From Lentilactobacillus rapi DSM 19907 = JCM 15042 (GTDB taxonomy: Bacteria; Bacillota; Bacilli; Lactobacillales; Lactobacillaceae): a DNA stretch of 49,920 bases. A program made the position numbers and the translations under genes. The stretch is taken from contig NZ_AZEI01000029.1 of the NCBI RefSeq assembly GCF_001436255.1, positions 1 through 49,920 of the forward strand. The letters are read 5' to 3'. A model generated the notes under the pieces. The model saw nothing but the letters and a program-made list of their open reading frames with translations, was not told where the DNA came from and made no database searches. Shown here one piece after another: positions 27,501-35,533 of this stretch (within the stretch, counting starts at the first letter, position 1; the number at the start of each line of letters is the position of its first letter).

Positions 27501-28983
27501 CAATGTGAAGTTGGTTTCTTCAACTGGTGTCGGCACGATTGCCGCTGGGGTTGTTAAAGCCGGCGCAAACACGGTGGTTATTTCCGGCTACGACGGTGGA
27601 ACGGGCGCCGCGCCACGAAATTCGACCCGTGACTGTGGGTTGCCGTGGGAAATGGGCTTGGCTGATGCGCACCAAACCCTGGCTTTAAACCACTTACGTC
27701 AACGAACCACCTTGGAAGTTGATGGGAAATTGTTAACAGGTCGTGATATTGCTGTTGCGATCATGTTGGGAGCCGAAGAATTCAGTTTTGCGACCCTCAC
27801 AATGGTTGCCATTGGCTGTATCATGATGCGGAAATGTAACCTGAATACTTGTCCAGTCGGAATTACCACCCAGAACCCTGATTTGAGAAAACTTTATGCT
27901 GGTAAACCGGAGCACATCATTAACATGATGCACTTCTTGGCAGAAGACCTCAGAGAACAAATGGCTGCCCTGGGCTATCGAACTGTTGATCAAATGGTTG
28001 GCCACGGGGAACATTTGCAGCCCCGTTACGTTCCAGCAGGCAAAGCCAAGACTTTGAACTATGACCGAATGATCAATAAGACGATTACGATCGATCGGAA
28101 AGTCAAAGATCCATTCAAGCCAAAATACAATTGGCCTGATCTGGATGTCTTTGCCAAAGCCAGTCTTGAAAGCGGTACTTCAACGACGGTTAACCTGCCA
28201 ATCAATAACACGATGCGAGCGGTTGGAACCCGGATGGGTGGTTGGATTGGTGCCCGGTTTGGCAATAATGGCTTAAAGCCTGGGTTACTTAAATACCATT
28301 ACAAGGGAACTGCTGGCCAAAGCTTTGGTGCCTTCATTACCCAAGGCATGGAAGTCAAGCTGGTGGGTGAAGCCAACGATTATGTTGGTAAAGGCCTTTC
28401 CGGTGGTCGCTTGATTGTTGCTGCTCCAAAGCAAGCCCGCAACCTGTATACTCACTCCCCAATCATCGGCAACGTGGCCTGCTTCGGTGCAACTGGCGGC
28501 GAAGCTTACTTTAACGGCCGAGCCGGCGAACGTTTCTGTGTCCGTAATTCTGGTGCCAACGTCGTCGTTGAGGGCATTGGCAACAATGGTTGTGAATACA
28601 TGACGGGTGGCGTGGCAGTTATCCTTGGCAGAACCGGCCGAAACTTTGCGGCTGGGATGTCCGGTGGGATCGCCTACGTTTATGATTGGAAACACGACTT
28701 TGAAAAGAACTGCAACCAAGACTTAGTTGATCTCTACCACGTTGGTGAAAATGGTGATGACAGCATTTTGAAGAAATTAATCCGTCAGCACTACACTTAC
28801 ACGCAATCAGAAACTGCTAAACAGATTCTTGACAATTGGGAAAATGAGAAACAAACTTTCATCAAGGTTTATCCTCGTGATTACCACAAGATGCATGATC
28901 TAATCGACAAATTTACCAAGCCGGGCGTTCCAGAAGAGCAAGTCATCGAAAAAGCCTTCTACACGGCAACTGGTCAGGAATAG
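24520..28983 (+). CDS. gltB: Glutamate synthase (NADPH) large subunit
   Basis: 1487 residues. It converts 2-oxoglutarate and glutamine to two glutamates. The N-terminal class II amidotransferase begins at Cys21 after a propeptide (EHAACGMGF). The central and FMN/2-oxoglutarate domains carry GAMSFGALSQEAHETIA and GEGGEDRSR. The 3Fe-4S ligands are Cys1100, Cys1106 and Cys1111 in CIMMRKCNLNTCPVG. The C-terminal glycine-rich beta-helix domain is present (from about 1235). It is called gltA in Bacillus. RBS GTAGGTGA. It needs Fe-S clusters, and the suf operon starts divergently 334 bases away. Intact glutamate synthase is not usual for auxotrophic lactobacilli. Confidence 0.96.
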   Translation: MSKLTNSEKLMYSPKFEHAACGMGFITQVDGHPSHELVEKALTMLQRMNHRGGTGAEPDTGDGAGILMAMPDAFFRSEMAKVDLTLPKAGDYAVAQLFLPHDEQERDAMLKAVTHKMEEAGFTVLWTRSVPFVYESCGPAAQKSMPGFAQVVLKRTFEVKPGQDFEDRLYVLRRQLEKTFDRESMYICSLSSRTLVYKGMLHAYQVGLFFSDLHNPEMKSAICLIHSRFSTNTFPSWDRAQPFRFLAHNGEINTLKGAENWMTSHDIEIYDEDDSDSAKLENCMEYLYRHGRTIPQSLMMMVPEAWGKGADMPKKQRAFDEYNASFTAPWDGPAALCFTDGIQVGAFLDRNGLRPSRYTLTKDNELVVASESGVVDVAPQDIVDKGILSPAQMLLVDTQKGKIYKSDELKHEFSEAHPYEQWLNANRLTLNNLPEVKSEPKVSGDDLQKLWRRNGYTHEVIETALIPMAKNGGEPVVAMGFDSPLAVLSNKSESLFTYFKQSFAQVTNPPIDPLREKIVISTTLFLGRDDDVTKDVAGNCQKLRIDSPILTDQEYAKIRNLDLPALKVTKLSLAYDLTDTPNRLAHVLERLFKQAENAIDNGSTILILSDRPVHEHQMTIPVLLAVAGLNNYLVRQGKGTEASIVVDTAEACEIHHFACLVGYGAMAIHPYGAFATLAERGLEKQIPSYCQASTKGIIKIMSRMGISTVAGYKGAQLFEAVGLADEVVDQYFTGTPTRIAGINLNQIENEYYEKYQSAYDAHSIDDLPSGGSFQYKVDGEYHLYNPESIYQFQKAVRSGSYDEYQKYSAQMNAEARENPTTLRSMWDIKQSSNHPVPLSEVEPVSSIVKRFKAGAMSFGALSQEAHETIAIAMNKMGARSNTGEGGEDRSRFHVGKDGLDRNSKIKQVSTARFGVNTEYLMSAEEIQIKMAQGAKPGEGGQLPAGKAYPWVANIRGSIAGVQLISPPPHHDIYSIEDLKQLIYDLKEVNPYATINVKLVSSTGVGTIAAGVVKAGANTVVISGYDGGTGAAPRNSTRDCGLPWEMGLADAHQTLALNHLRQRTTLEVDGKLLTGRDIAVAIMLGAEEFSFATLTMVAIGCIMMRKCNLNTCPVGITTQNPDLRKLYAGKPEHIINMMHFLAEDLREQMAALGYRTVDQMVGHGEHLQPRYVPAGKAKTLNYDRMINKTITIDRKVKDPFKPKYNWPDLDVFAKASLESGTSTTVNLPINNTMRAVGTRMGGWIGARFGNNGLKPGLLKYHYKGTAGQSFGAFITQGMEVKLVGEANDYVGKGLSGGRLIVAAPKQARNLYTHSPIIGNVACFGATGGEAYFNGRAGERFCVRNSGANVVVEGIGNNGCEYMTGGVAVILGRTGRNFAAGMSGGIAYVYDWKHDFEKNCNQDLVDLYHVGENGDDSILKKLIRQHYTYTQSETAKQILDNWENEKQTFIKVYPRDYHKMHDLIDKFTKPGVPEEQVIEKAFYTATGQE

Positions 28984-28995
28984 GAGGAAATAATC

Positions 28996-30429
28996 ATGGC
29001 AGATCCCAAAGGTTTTTTGAAATACCCCCGAAAAGACAATCCAATGCGCCCGATTATGCAACGGGTAAAAGACTTTAATGTGATGGAATTAGACCTCGGT
29101 GACGGTGACCGGCGTGAACAAGCCGCCCGCTGTATGAACTGTGGCATTCCCTTCTGTCACCACGGTATCTTTTATGGTGGCGGCCGGGCAGTCAGTGGTT
29201 GTCCAAACGATAACTTGATTCCCGAATGGAACGATTTGGTTTATCGTAATCGTGATCAGGCCGCATTCGAACGGTTAACGAAGACAAACTTCTTACCAGA
29301 TATGACTGGTCGGGTGTGCCCCGCACCATGTGAGGCATCTTGTGTCCAAGCCTTAAACGGTCCCGGTATCACGATTCGAAATAACGAAAAATTCATTATC
29401 GAACAAGGATTTAAAAATGGTTGGGTCGTTGATTCTGGTAAACCCCTGCACCGTACTGGCAAGAAAATTGCGGTAGTGGGCAGCGGTCCAGCTGGCATTT
29501 CCGCAGCTTGGCGCTTAAATCAACTCGGTCATTCCGTTACGATTTTTGAACGTGATGATCGTTTTGGCGGCCTGCTCATGTACGGAATTCCTAACATGAA
29601 ATTGCCAAAAGAAGTTGTCGAACGCCGGATTCAAACGCTGCGCGATGTCGGCATTGAATTAGTCGCCAACACCGAAGTTGGCACCGATATTTCCGCCGAA
29701 GAACTCAAGCAGAATTTTGATCGGGTTGTCATTTGCACGGGTGCGCGTCAAGCCCGTGATATGGATGTTGATGGTCGTGATCTTAAAGGCATCTATCAAG
29801 CGGTGGATTACTTGAAGATCGCAACTCAATCTGTGATAGAAGATGGTCCAGCTGCAACCACCAAGCTGAAAGGCAAACACGTTGTTGTTATTGGTGGTGG
29901 CGATACTGGTAATGATTGTATCGGCACGGTTATCCGTCAGGGATGTGCCGGCATCACTCAGTTGGAAATCACGCCATCTTTGCCAACCGAACGGCAAGAA
30001 AGTAATCCGTGGCCAGAGTGGCCAATGGTGCAAAAGAATGGGTATGGTCAAAAGGAAGCCAGAGCATTATTTGGCGACATTACCACTTATTCATCAACTG
30101 CCACCGCTTTCTTTGGCAATGACGGTCACGTCCAAGAAGCCGAGATTAGTAAAGTCAATCATTTCAAACCAATCGCTGGCAGCGGCAAGAAGATCAAAGC
30201 TGACTTAGTCTTGTTGGCAATGGGCTTCACCGGTGCTGAACAGTGGTTGTTCGATCAGTTCAACATTACTGAAAAGAACAATAACTTCACCACCAATGAC
30301 AGCCAAGTATTTGTCGCCGGTGATTGCCGTCGCGGACCCAGCCTTGTAATCTGGGGGATCTTTGAAGGCAGAAAATGTGCTGAAAAGGTAAATGAGTCCC
30401 TGCAGGTGTTGGCGAATACCAAAGTATAG
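28996..30429 (+). CDS. gltD: Glutamate synthase small subunit
   Basis: 477 residues, NADPH-oxidising partner of the large subunit. N-terminal Fe-S ligands appear in ARCMNCGIPFC, SGCPNDNLIPEW and CPAPCEASC. The FAD fold is at AVVGSGPAGISAAWRL (near 160) and the NADPH fold at VVVIGGGDTGNDC (near 297). The terminal FAD motif is VFVAGDCRRG. RBS is GGAGGAAA, 12 bases after the large subunit stop; same operon. Confidence 0.96.
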   Translation: MADPKGFLKYPRKDNPMRPIMQRVKDFNVMELDLGDGDRREQAARCMNCGIPFCHHGIFYGGGRAVSGCPNDNLIPEWNDLVYRNRDQAAFERLTKTNFLPDMTGRVCPAPCEASCVQALNGPGITIRNNEKFIIEQGFKNGWVVDSGKPLHRTGKKIAVVGSGPAGISAAWRLNQLGHSVTIFERDDRFGGLLMYGIPNMKLPKEVVERRIQTLRDVGIELVANTEVGTDISAEELKQNFDRVVICTGARQARDMDVDGRDLKGIYQAVDYLKIATQSVIEDGPAATTKLKGKHVVVIGGGDTGNDCIGTVIRQGCAGITQLEITPSLPTERQESNPWPEWPMVQKNGYGQKEARALFGDITTYSSTATAFFGNDGHVQEAEISKVNHFKPIAGSGKKIKADLVLLAMGFTGAEQWLFDQFNITEKNNNFTTNDSQVFVAGDCRRGPSLVIWGIFEGRKCAEKVNESLQVLANTKV

Positions 30430-30556
30430 TGTGCGGAACAAAGCGGTTAGAAGCTAGAGCATAAGGCCCGCCTGTCGTAAATCCTGGGTTTGGATTTATG
30501 ACAGGTGGGCCTTATGTGCAGATTTCTGCTTTGCAAAGCAGCATTTCTGCTCTACT
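30430..30556. repeat. Family-2 intergenic repeat, copy 1 (long hairpin)
   Basis: The sequence starts AAAGCGGTTAGAAGC. It forms a 25-bp stem between about 30460-30484 (CATAAGGCCCGCCTGTC and on) and 30492-30516, with G-U pairs only. A tail ATGTGCAGATTTCTGCTTTG and the palindrome CTGCTTTGCAAAGCAG follow. It shares AAGCGGTTA, ATAAG and CTTATGTGCAGA.TTCTGCTTTGC with 42340-42450. It can terminate the glutamate synthase operon. Confidence 0.75.
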
Positions 30557-30683
30557 AAATACTTCTCTAATAATCATAAACCGATCGATTGTACTCCAGA
30601 AAATGCCATTTGAACTTTTTATTCCTCAGGACTAGATGCAATTTTTATAGGAAACTATTTGTTAGTGAAAGAAGAAGAGTAAT

Positions 30684-31259
30684 ATGTTGGCTTTTTTCTC
30701 TTATATTATCATTATGGCAATTACCCCCGGGCCCAACAATTTGATGGCTATGCAAGAAAGTCGACTGCGAAGTTTTCGTGGTTCGTATCCCTTTTTACTT
30801 GGTCTATTCGTTAGCTTTTTTATCTTGGACTTTTTCACATTTCTTTTTATGAACGAATTGATGTCAGCCCCTACTCTAGTGTTGAACTCGTTAAAGTGTA
30901 TTGGTTCAATTTATTTAGTTTACCTAATTTTTTCTTTGTTCGGATATTCATTTCAAGCAAAACATGTAACCAGCTCGAATGGCCGTTTTTGGGCAGGCAT
31001 GCTTCTAAATCTGACTAATGTTAAAGTTATACTTTATTTTTTAGTTGGCTACATTTCATTTTTAATGCCAATTTTCAAAAATAGGCAGCTACTTATTTTA
31101 AGCTTTGGAGTGATTATGTGTTTTATCACAACAGCTTGTAATGTTTTATGGGCTTTGTTGGGTTCCTTGTTTCAATCTTGGTTTACCGATCATGGTAAAT
31201 TTATTAATGCCGTTTTATCAGTGTTATTAATTTATGCTATATATGAAATGTGGAAGTAA
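30684..31259 (+). CDS. LysE/RhtB-family amino acid exporter
   Basis: 191 residues, six membrane segments. ITPGPNNLMAMQESR at residues 13-27 is the family hallmark. MLLNLTNVKVILYFL around 110 matches the conserved NPK-like region, here TNVK. Length is slightly short for the family (about 205). RBS is weak (GAAGAAGAG). Base composition is visibly more AT-rich than neighbours, which together with the adjacent IS remnant suggests acquisition. Substrate cannot be named. Confidence 0.82.
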   Translation: MLAFFSYIIIMAITPGPNNLMAMQESRLRSFRGSYPFLLGLFVSFFILDFFTFLFMNELMSAPTLVLNSLKCIGSIYLVYLIFSLFGYSFQAKHVTSSNGRFWAGMLLNLTNVKVILYFLVGYISFLMPIFKNRQLLILSFGVIMCFITTACNVLWALLGSLFQSWFTDHGKFINAVLSVLLIYAIYEMWK

Positions 31260-31346
31260 AAGAACAAATGCATTTTGCAGGCAAGTAATTAGTATAAATT
31301 GCTTTATAATGGTGAAGATTAAACGGATTGCTCATAAGATTACTTT

Positions 31347-31669
31347 GAACCTGTTTAGGGTCTTCCAAAGGCCAGGATGATTTGCCAGAATCTTGATAAA
31401 AAAGAAAAGAGAACCTGATTGATGACTAATCACCTTTAATCAAATTACGCGTCAACAACTTCGCCATTAATGGTAAAACGAATTTAAAAGCAATCGTTCA
31501 GGTTACCAAACGCAATGAACTACATAACTTTACCGCAATGCCGCAACGCTGAATCACTGAATGCTCCTTCAGCTGGCTGGATAAGAGCCGGCGGCTGTGG
31601 AAAAATTGTGAACGCCAACTGAGTGTTAGCCCTTCTTGGGTTACTTCTAAGAAGACTCTAAACAGGTTC
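31347..31669 (+). mobile_element. Decayed IS5-like insertion sequence with both terminal repeats
   Basis: Terminal inverted repeats GAACCTGTTTAGGGTCTTC (31347-31365) and GAAGACTCTAAACAGGTTC (31651-31669) differ at one base. Between them the plus strand encodes the C-terminal end of a DDE transposase: INGKTNLKAIVQVTKRNELH, then NFTAMPQR, a stop, ITECSFSWLDKSRRLWKNCE and RQLSVS. The stop replaces the expected Trp of RWxxER. Only about 90 codons survive, so it is internally deleted and inactive. The whole gap 31260-31726 has no other gene. Confidence 0.8.
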
Positions 31670-31678
31670 TAAACAATT

Positions 31679-31715
31679 AAAAAAGCGACTATGACAAACG
31701 ATAAAAAATTTGTCT
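31679..31715. terminator. Terminator of the MFS efflux gene
   Basis: Arms AAAGCGACTATGACAAA and TTTGTCTAGTCGTTTTT pair with a one-base bulge. A/T runs flank both sides. Confidence 0.65.
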
Positions 31716-31726
31716 AGTCGTTTTTC

Positions 31727-32890
31727 TTATAGATTCAGCTGTCTGCGGCGCTTAAAAATACCAGACCCACCGTATAGGATAATCGAAATACCAATCATCA
31801 AAAACGCAAATAACGAAATTGCGGCAAAGCCATTAAACTGATTAAACAAGATCCCACCGATGATTCCAGCAATTGTTTCGCCAAAATACATGGCGGCGTT
31901 TGATAATGAGGAAATTGTACTCCGAGCGTCCTTGGCTGTACTTTGAAGCGTGGTCATAAATAATGGGAAAATAAAACCATTAACCAAGAAGGCGATGGTC
32001 AACAAGACTTCTGCTAACCAGAAAATATGTACAAATGGTATCACCAAGTAAAGCGCAATTAATGCCAACAATTCATACAGAAACGATTTTTCCAGACCTA
32101 ACCAATCAACAATTCGACTACCAAAAAGTGAACCAACCAAATTACCGCCACCAATCGCAATCATCGCTGTTCCCACTCCGGCAAGTGTTAAGCCAAAACC
32201 CTTTGTAAACCAAGTCGAAATAAAAGTCATCACTGTGAACGAACCAGTTTGGAACACGAAATATGCAAATAAATAGCTGATCGCCCGTTTATTATTGAAC
32301 ACTTTTGTGTAGGTTTTGATAAAGGAAAAATGCTCGCGTTGGCCAATTTCTAATTCTGGTAAAACGAAGATTAGTAAGCCCAGCAATATGATCGCCAACG
32401 TGGAAATCACAAAAAATGGCGTGTGCCAGGAAACGGCGGCCAAATAGCTGCCAATTGGAATTCCTACTAATTGGGAAACGGATAGCCCCGCGGTTGCATA
32501 ACCCATTACTTTTACAATATCTTTTTTGTTCACAACCACCGGAATAGAAGCCCAGATCTGTGGCGTAACGAACGACGCACTAATTCCAGCTAAAAGTCTA
32601 AATAATAGTATCAGTTGAAAATTGACTGCAAAACCACACAAAAATGTCGAAATGGCGAAGGCTAACAGCCCCCAAATCATAACTTTCTTTCGATCCCGGC
32701 CATCAGAGATTGGTCCAGAAATCAAGGCAAAGGCTGCATAGCCAATGGCATAAGCTGAAACCATCCACCCAGAAACTGAGGTGGAAATACCATATAAATT
32801 ACTTAGCGTTGGCAGTAGCGATGAAATCAAAAATGTATCTGTTCCAATTAGAAACATGGTCAAAAAGAAAATAAGGGAATATTTTTTCAC
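31727..32890 (-). CDS. MFS drug-efflux-type transporter (DHA1)
   Basis: 387 residues and 12 membrane segments. The DHA1 motif after TM2 is GPISDGRDRKKVM, and TM5 contains the antiporter motif variant GIPIGSYLA. GTG at 32890 is preceded by GAGG at 7 bases; the longer TTG-initiated frame has no ribosome binding site and runs into the operator region. An ArsR-type regulator lies immediately upstream on the same strand, and a matching 24-bp palindrome sits before this gene. Substrate unknown. Confidence 0.83.
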   Translation of the reverse strand: MKKYSLIFFLTMFLIGTDTFLISSLLPTLSNLYGISTSVSGWMVSAYAIGYAAFALISGPISDGRDRKKVMIWGLLAFAISTFLCGFAVNFQLILLFRLLAGISASFVTPQIWASIPVVVNKKDIVKVMGYATAGLSVSQLVGIPIGSYLAAVSWHTPFFVISTLAIILLGLLIFVLPELEIGQREHFSFIKTYTKVFNNKRAISYLFAYFVFQTGSFTVMTFISTWFTKGFGLTLAGVGTAMIAIGGGNLVGSLFGSRIVDWLGLEKSFLYELLALIALYLVIPFVHIFWLAEVLLTIAFLVNGFIFPLFMTTLQSTAKDARSTISSLSNAAMYFGETIAGIIGGILFNQFNGFAAISLFAFLMIGISIILYGGSGIFKRRRQLNL

Positions 32891-32958
32891 GAGGTTACCT
32901 CTTCCTTTACGCCTTAAGTCATCTTCAATCAATATGATTTAAGAACGTTATTTGTTTT

Positions 32959-32982
32959 ATAGTTTTATATATATCAAACTAT
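32959..32982. promoter_or_regulatory. Operator 1 for the ArsR-type regulator (MFS promoter)
   Basis: Near-perfect 24-bp palindrome: ATAGTTT and AAACTAT arms around an AT-repeat centre, 22 of 24 positions symmetric. It matches 33309-33332 (other strand) at 21 of 24 positions. Confidence 0.7.
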
Positions 32983-32989
32983 TATTCCC

Positions 32990-33015
32990 AAAAAAAATAT
33001 GCTCATAGAAGAGCA
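32990..33015 (-). terminator. Terminator of the ArsR gene
   Basis: On the minus strand TGCTC/GAGCA arms with a 6-base loop are followed by a run of T (A-run 32990-32997 on plus). It lies 7 bases after the ArsR stop. Confidence 0.65.
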
Positions 33016-33021
33016 CATTCA

Positions 33022-33324
33022 TCATAAGTTTTCCAGCAATCCAGGTAACTCGGACTCGATTTTTTCGACATTCAAAGTTACATACTTCTCTCGTCCTTGA
33101 GTCCTTGTCGTTGTAATCCCTGCTTCCCTGAGCGTTCGCAAATGGTATGACATGGTAGATTTGTCGATTTCAACGTGTTGGTTTAATTTACCGCACCCCA
33201 TTTCATGGCCCACGTCATAAAGCATTTGAACAATCTTATAGCGACCGGGATCAGATAACGCAAAGAAAATTTGCTGTTTAAACTGAGTTTCACTGACGTC
33301 TGGAGATAATTGTTTGATATTCAT
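33022..33324 (-). CDS. ArsR-family transcriptional repressor
   Basis: About 100 residues with a winged helix. ALSDPGRYKIVQMLYD begins the domain. The recognition helix is DKSTMSYHLRTLREAGI, and the wing is TTTRTQGREKYVTL. A few Cys/His (GHEMGCGK) lie between helices, but no classical metal site is clear. The ATG at 33324 lies inside operator 2, so a dimer would block its own translation start region. A TTG 15 bases upstream is an alternative start. Likely represses itself and the MFS pump. Confidence 0.82.
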   Translation of the reverse strand: MNIKQLSPDVSETQFKQQIFFALSDPGRYKIVQMLYDVGHEMGCGKLNQHVEIDKSTMSYHLRTLREAGITTTRTQGREKYVTLNVEKIESELPGLLENL

Positions 33325-33332
33325 AAAACTAT
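33309..33332. promoter_or_regulatory. Operator 2 overlapping the ArsR start
   Basis: On the minus strand it begins ATAGTTTTAT and ends ATATCAAACAAT, differing from operator 1 at three of 24 positions. It covers the ATG of the repressor. A further imperfect inverted repeat TATCATACAACT / AGTTGTAGCATA (33330-33341, 33370-33381) extends toward the divergent gene. Confidence 0.65.
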
Positions 33333-33419
33333 CATACAACTACCTTTTATAATTGCAACCCTAAATATAAGTTGTAGCATAAAGATGAATAACGCTTTTA
33401 ATGATTGGAGGGCATCACC

Positions 33420-33881
33420 ATGGGCTACCAAATGATATTTTTAATCGCATTTATCATGTTTATCATTGCCGGCATTTTGTTTAGCCAAATCAGTCGATCA
33501 AATTCGGCTAATAAACCAGCCACTCCCATCTGGTACCGTGGTCAAACGCCTGAATACGACGTTGAAGTGATGCCAGGCAGTTACCAATATGATCCAATCG
33601 ATGGGACTGCCACAATCCCCACCAATTTGGATGACCATTACAAGCTTTATAAAATTGATAATGTTCCCGTCCGTTTAAATCATCAAGCCGAAATGGTGGT
33701 CCCCGCCATTGAACTCAATCCCACTGATCAGCGGCTCACAAATCAATTACGCAACCCAGCAAATAATTGGCTGGAATTCCCAGAAGAAATTAAACGGGAT
33801 TATTATGTCTGGACAATTGCTGACAAAGGCAAAGTCTTACTACAGGTGGAGGCTAATTCTCAATTGGTCGAGCCGTGGTGA
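33420..33881 (+). CDS. Unknown protein with N-terminal membrane anchor
   Basis: 153 residues. A single hydrophobic segment (about 4-22: MIFLIAFIMFIIAGILF) is followed by a soluble domain rich in Asp, Pro and Asn, probably outside the cell (few positives after the segment; topology uncertain). No motif I recognise. ATG at 33420 has GGAGG 8 bases upstream. Divergent from the ArsR gene, with its own promoter implied. Confidence 0.7.
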   Translation: MGYQMIFLIAFIMFIIAGILFSQISRSNSANKPATPIWYRGQTPEYDVEVMPGSYQYDPIDGTATIPTNLDDHYKLYKIDNVPVRLNHQAEMVVPAIELNPTDQRLTNQLRNPANNWLEFPEEIKRDYYVWTIADKGKVLLQVEANSQLVEPW

Positions 33882-34021
33882 ACAACAGCTGATCACTGTA
33901 ATAACGATCATGTAAAACTACCGAAGCGATATTTTTGAACATGTTAATTGACGCGTCACGGGAAATATTGATACAATAATTTTGTAAATACAGTGTGAAT
34001 ACATTGTGAGGAGGCTATATT

Positions 34022-34234
34022 ATGAAAGTCCGTGAACAGGGGAATTCATTAGTTGTAACAGTTCCTAAAAAGTTTGGGATTAAATCAGGCACCGAAGTAG
34101 TGGCAGTTAAAGGACGCGATGGCTCTTTTTATTACGTTCCAAAGATGAGCAATCCATTCACAGATCCTAACGTGACCTTTAATCATGATAAAGAGGAGTT
34201 TGACGATTCAACTGTTGGTCGTGAAGAAATATGA
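34022..34234 (+). CDS. mazE: MazE-type antitoxin (AbrB fold)
   Basis: 70 residues. The N-terminal swapped-hairpin DNA-binding motif is KVREQGNSLVVTVPKKFGI, followed by a disordered acidic C-terminus (DKEEFDDSTVGREE) that would bind the toxin. RBS is GAGGAGG. It overlaps the toxin start by four bases (ATGA). AT-rich repeats ATACA precede it at about 33984-34006, suggesting autoregulation. Confidence 0.85.
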   Translation: MKVREQGNSLVVTVPKKFGIKSGTEVVAVKGRDGSFYYVPKMSNPFTDPNVTFNHDKEEFDDSTVGREEI

Positions 34235-34614
34235 AAGAATACTCTTACAAGGGCTACACACCTGAACAAGGAGATATTATTTGGCTAACCTTTGATCCCC
34301 AAGAGGGTCGTGAAATCGCAAAAAGGCGTCCGGCGTTGGTCGTTAGTTCAACACCTTATAATAAAGCAACCGGGTTTATCAAAATTTGTCCAATAACCAG
34401 CAGAAAGCGAAAGCAACCTGGGTTTTTTGATTTGACTGGCCAGATAAAAGTTCATGGGCAAGTAAATGCAATCCAACTTCGATCAATTGATTTTCTGTCT
34501 ACACACAGAAATGTCGTTAAAATTGAAGAAATTCTACCTGGTACCTTTGGTCTGGTTGCCCAATTTATTGGACTTATTTTTAACTTTGATAATATTCTAG
34601 ACATCGGCGATTAA
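34231..34614 (+). CDS. mazF: MazF/PemK-type endoribonuclease toxin
   Basis: 127 residues. Family motifs are GDIIWLTFDPQEGREIAKRR then PALVVSS (residues 14-40, conserved Arg in loop), ICPITS near 55 and a QLRSIDF near 92. Expected to cleave mRNA at short sequences. Coupled to mazE by ATGA overlap. Confidence 0.88.
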   Translation: MKEYSYKGYTPEQGDIIWLTFDPQEGREIAKRRPALVVSSTPYNKATGFIKICPITSRKRKQPGFFDLTGQIKVHGQVNAIQLRSIDFLSTHRNVVKIEEILPGTFGLVAQFIGLIFNFDNILDIGD

Positions 34615-34725
34615 TATCTTATTATGAGAATCCAAATTATTTTGTTTCTTTCCAGGTATCTAAAAAGCAAATCCCTTCTTCCTTCATGTGAAACCGGATA
34701 CAATATAAGGAAAGGAGGAGATTTC

Positions 34726-35472
34726 ATGACAGATCGTTTAAAAGATAAAGTTGCTATCATTACCGGCGGGGTTGCCGGAATTGGTTTAGGAATTGCGGAA
34801 TGCTACGTTCGTGAAGGTGCTAAAGTTGTCTTGACCGCCAACCACAATGTGGACGGTGGCAAGGCTGCTGTTGCCAAATTTGGTGCGGACAATGCCCTCT
34901 TTGTTCAACAGGATGTCTCCAAGGAAGCTGACTGGGAGAAGGTTACCCAAGCAGCTGAAGATCAATTCGGCAAGGTGGATATCGTTGTTAATAACGCCGG
35001 AGTGCCACCAGTTGCGGTTCCAATCAACAAACTTAAATTGGCCGATTGGAATCGGATCATTGCGATCAACCTTACAGGAACTTTCTTGGGCATCAAGCAC
35101 GGAATGAACGCCATGCTTAAGAGTGGTGGCGGTTCGATCATCAACATTTCTTCTATCGAAGGATTTGTCGGCGTCCCAACTGGTGGTCCCTATAATGCCA
35201 GCAAAGGCGGTGTCCGGGCAATGACGAAAGCCGCTGCCTTGGATGCAACCTCCAACGACTACAATATTCGGGTTAATTCGGTTCATCCCGGATTTATCGA
35301 CACCCCGATTTTGCCACGAGAATCCGTTAAGCAACTTGCTTCAATTACCCCAATGAAACACATTGGCGAACCAAAAGATATCGGTGAACTTTGCGTTTAC
35401 TTAGGATCTGAAGAGTCGAAATTTGCAACCGGCTCTGAATTTGTTGTCGATGGTGGATTTATTGCTCAATAA
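34726..35472 (+). CDS. SDR alcohol dehydrogenase, (R)-specific ADH-like
   Basis: 248 residues. [12 protein letters not shown] forms the cofactor fold, NNAG follows near 90, and the catalytic set is Ser143, Tyr156 and Lys160. Long stretches match what I recall of L. brevis/L. kefiri (R)-[27 protein letters not shown] and the C-terminal [14 protein letters not shown] ending in Gln, which binds Mg in that enzyme. In the cofactor loop the TGR of the NADPH-dependent enzyme is TAN here, so NAD preference is possible. ATG at 34726 has GGAGGAG; the longer frame is rejected. It reduces ketones or aldehydes stereospecifically (inference). Confidence 0.9.
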   Translation: MTDRLKDKVAIITGGVAGIGLGIAECYVREGAKVVLTANHNVDGGKAAVAKFGADNALFVQQDVSKEADWEKVTQAAEDQFGKVDIVVNNAGVPPVAVPINKLKLADWNRIIAINLTGTFLGIKHGMNAMLKSGGGSIINISSIEGFVGVPTGGPYNASKGGVRAMTKAAALDATSNDYNIRVNSVHPGFIDTPILPRESVKQLASITPMKHIGEPKDIGELCVYLGSEESKFATGSEFVVDGGFIAQ

Positions 35473-35478
35473 TATACT

Positions 35479-35523
35479 GCCAAAAAGTGGTTCACCCTTG
35501 GATTGGATGGACCACTTTTTGGC
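35479..35523. terminator. Bidirectional terminator
   Basis: Arms GCCAAAAAGTGGT and ACCACTTTTTGGC between the SDR and the convergent toxin gene. Confidence 0.8.
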
Positions 35524-35533
35524 GCTTTATTAT

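Noticed and set aside
28285-28719. 144-residue minus-strand frame inside glutamate synthase
   Set aside because: Shadow of a conserved coding region; no ribosome binding site or recognisable motif.
33984-34006. ATACA repeats before mazE as a defined operator
   Set aside because: Short and degenerate; mentioned in the mazE entry only.
34786-35334. 182-residue minus-strand frame opposite the SDR
   Set aside because: Antisense shadow of a clear enzyme gene.
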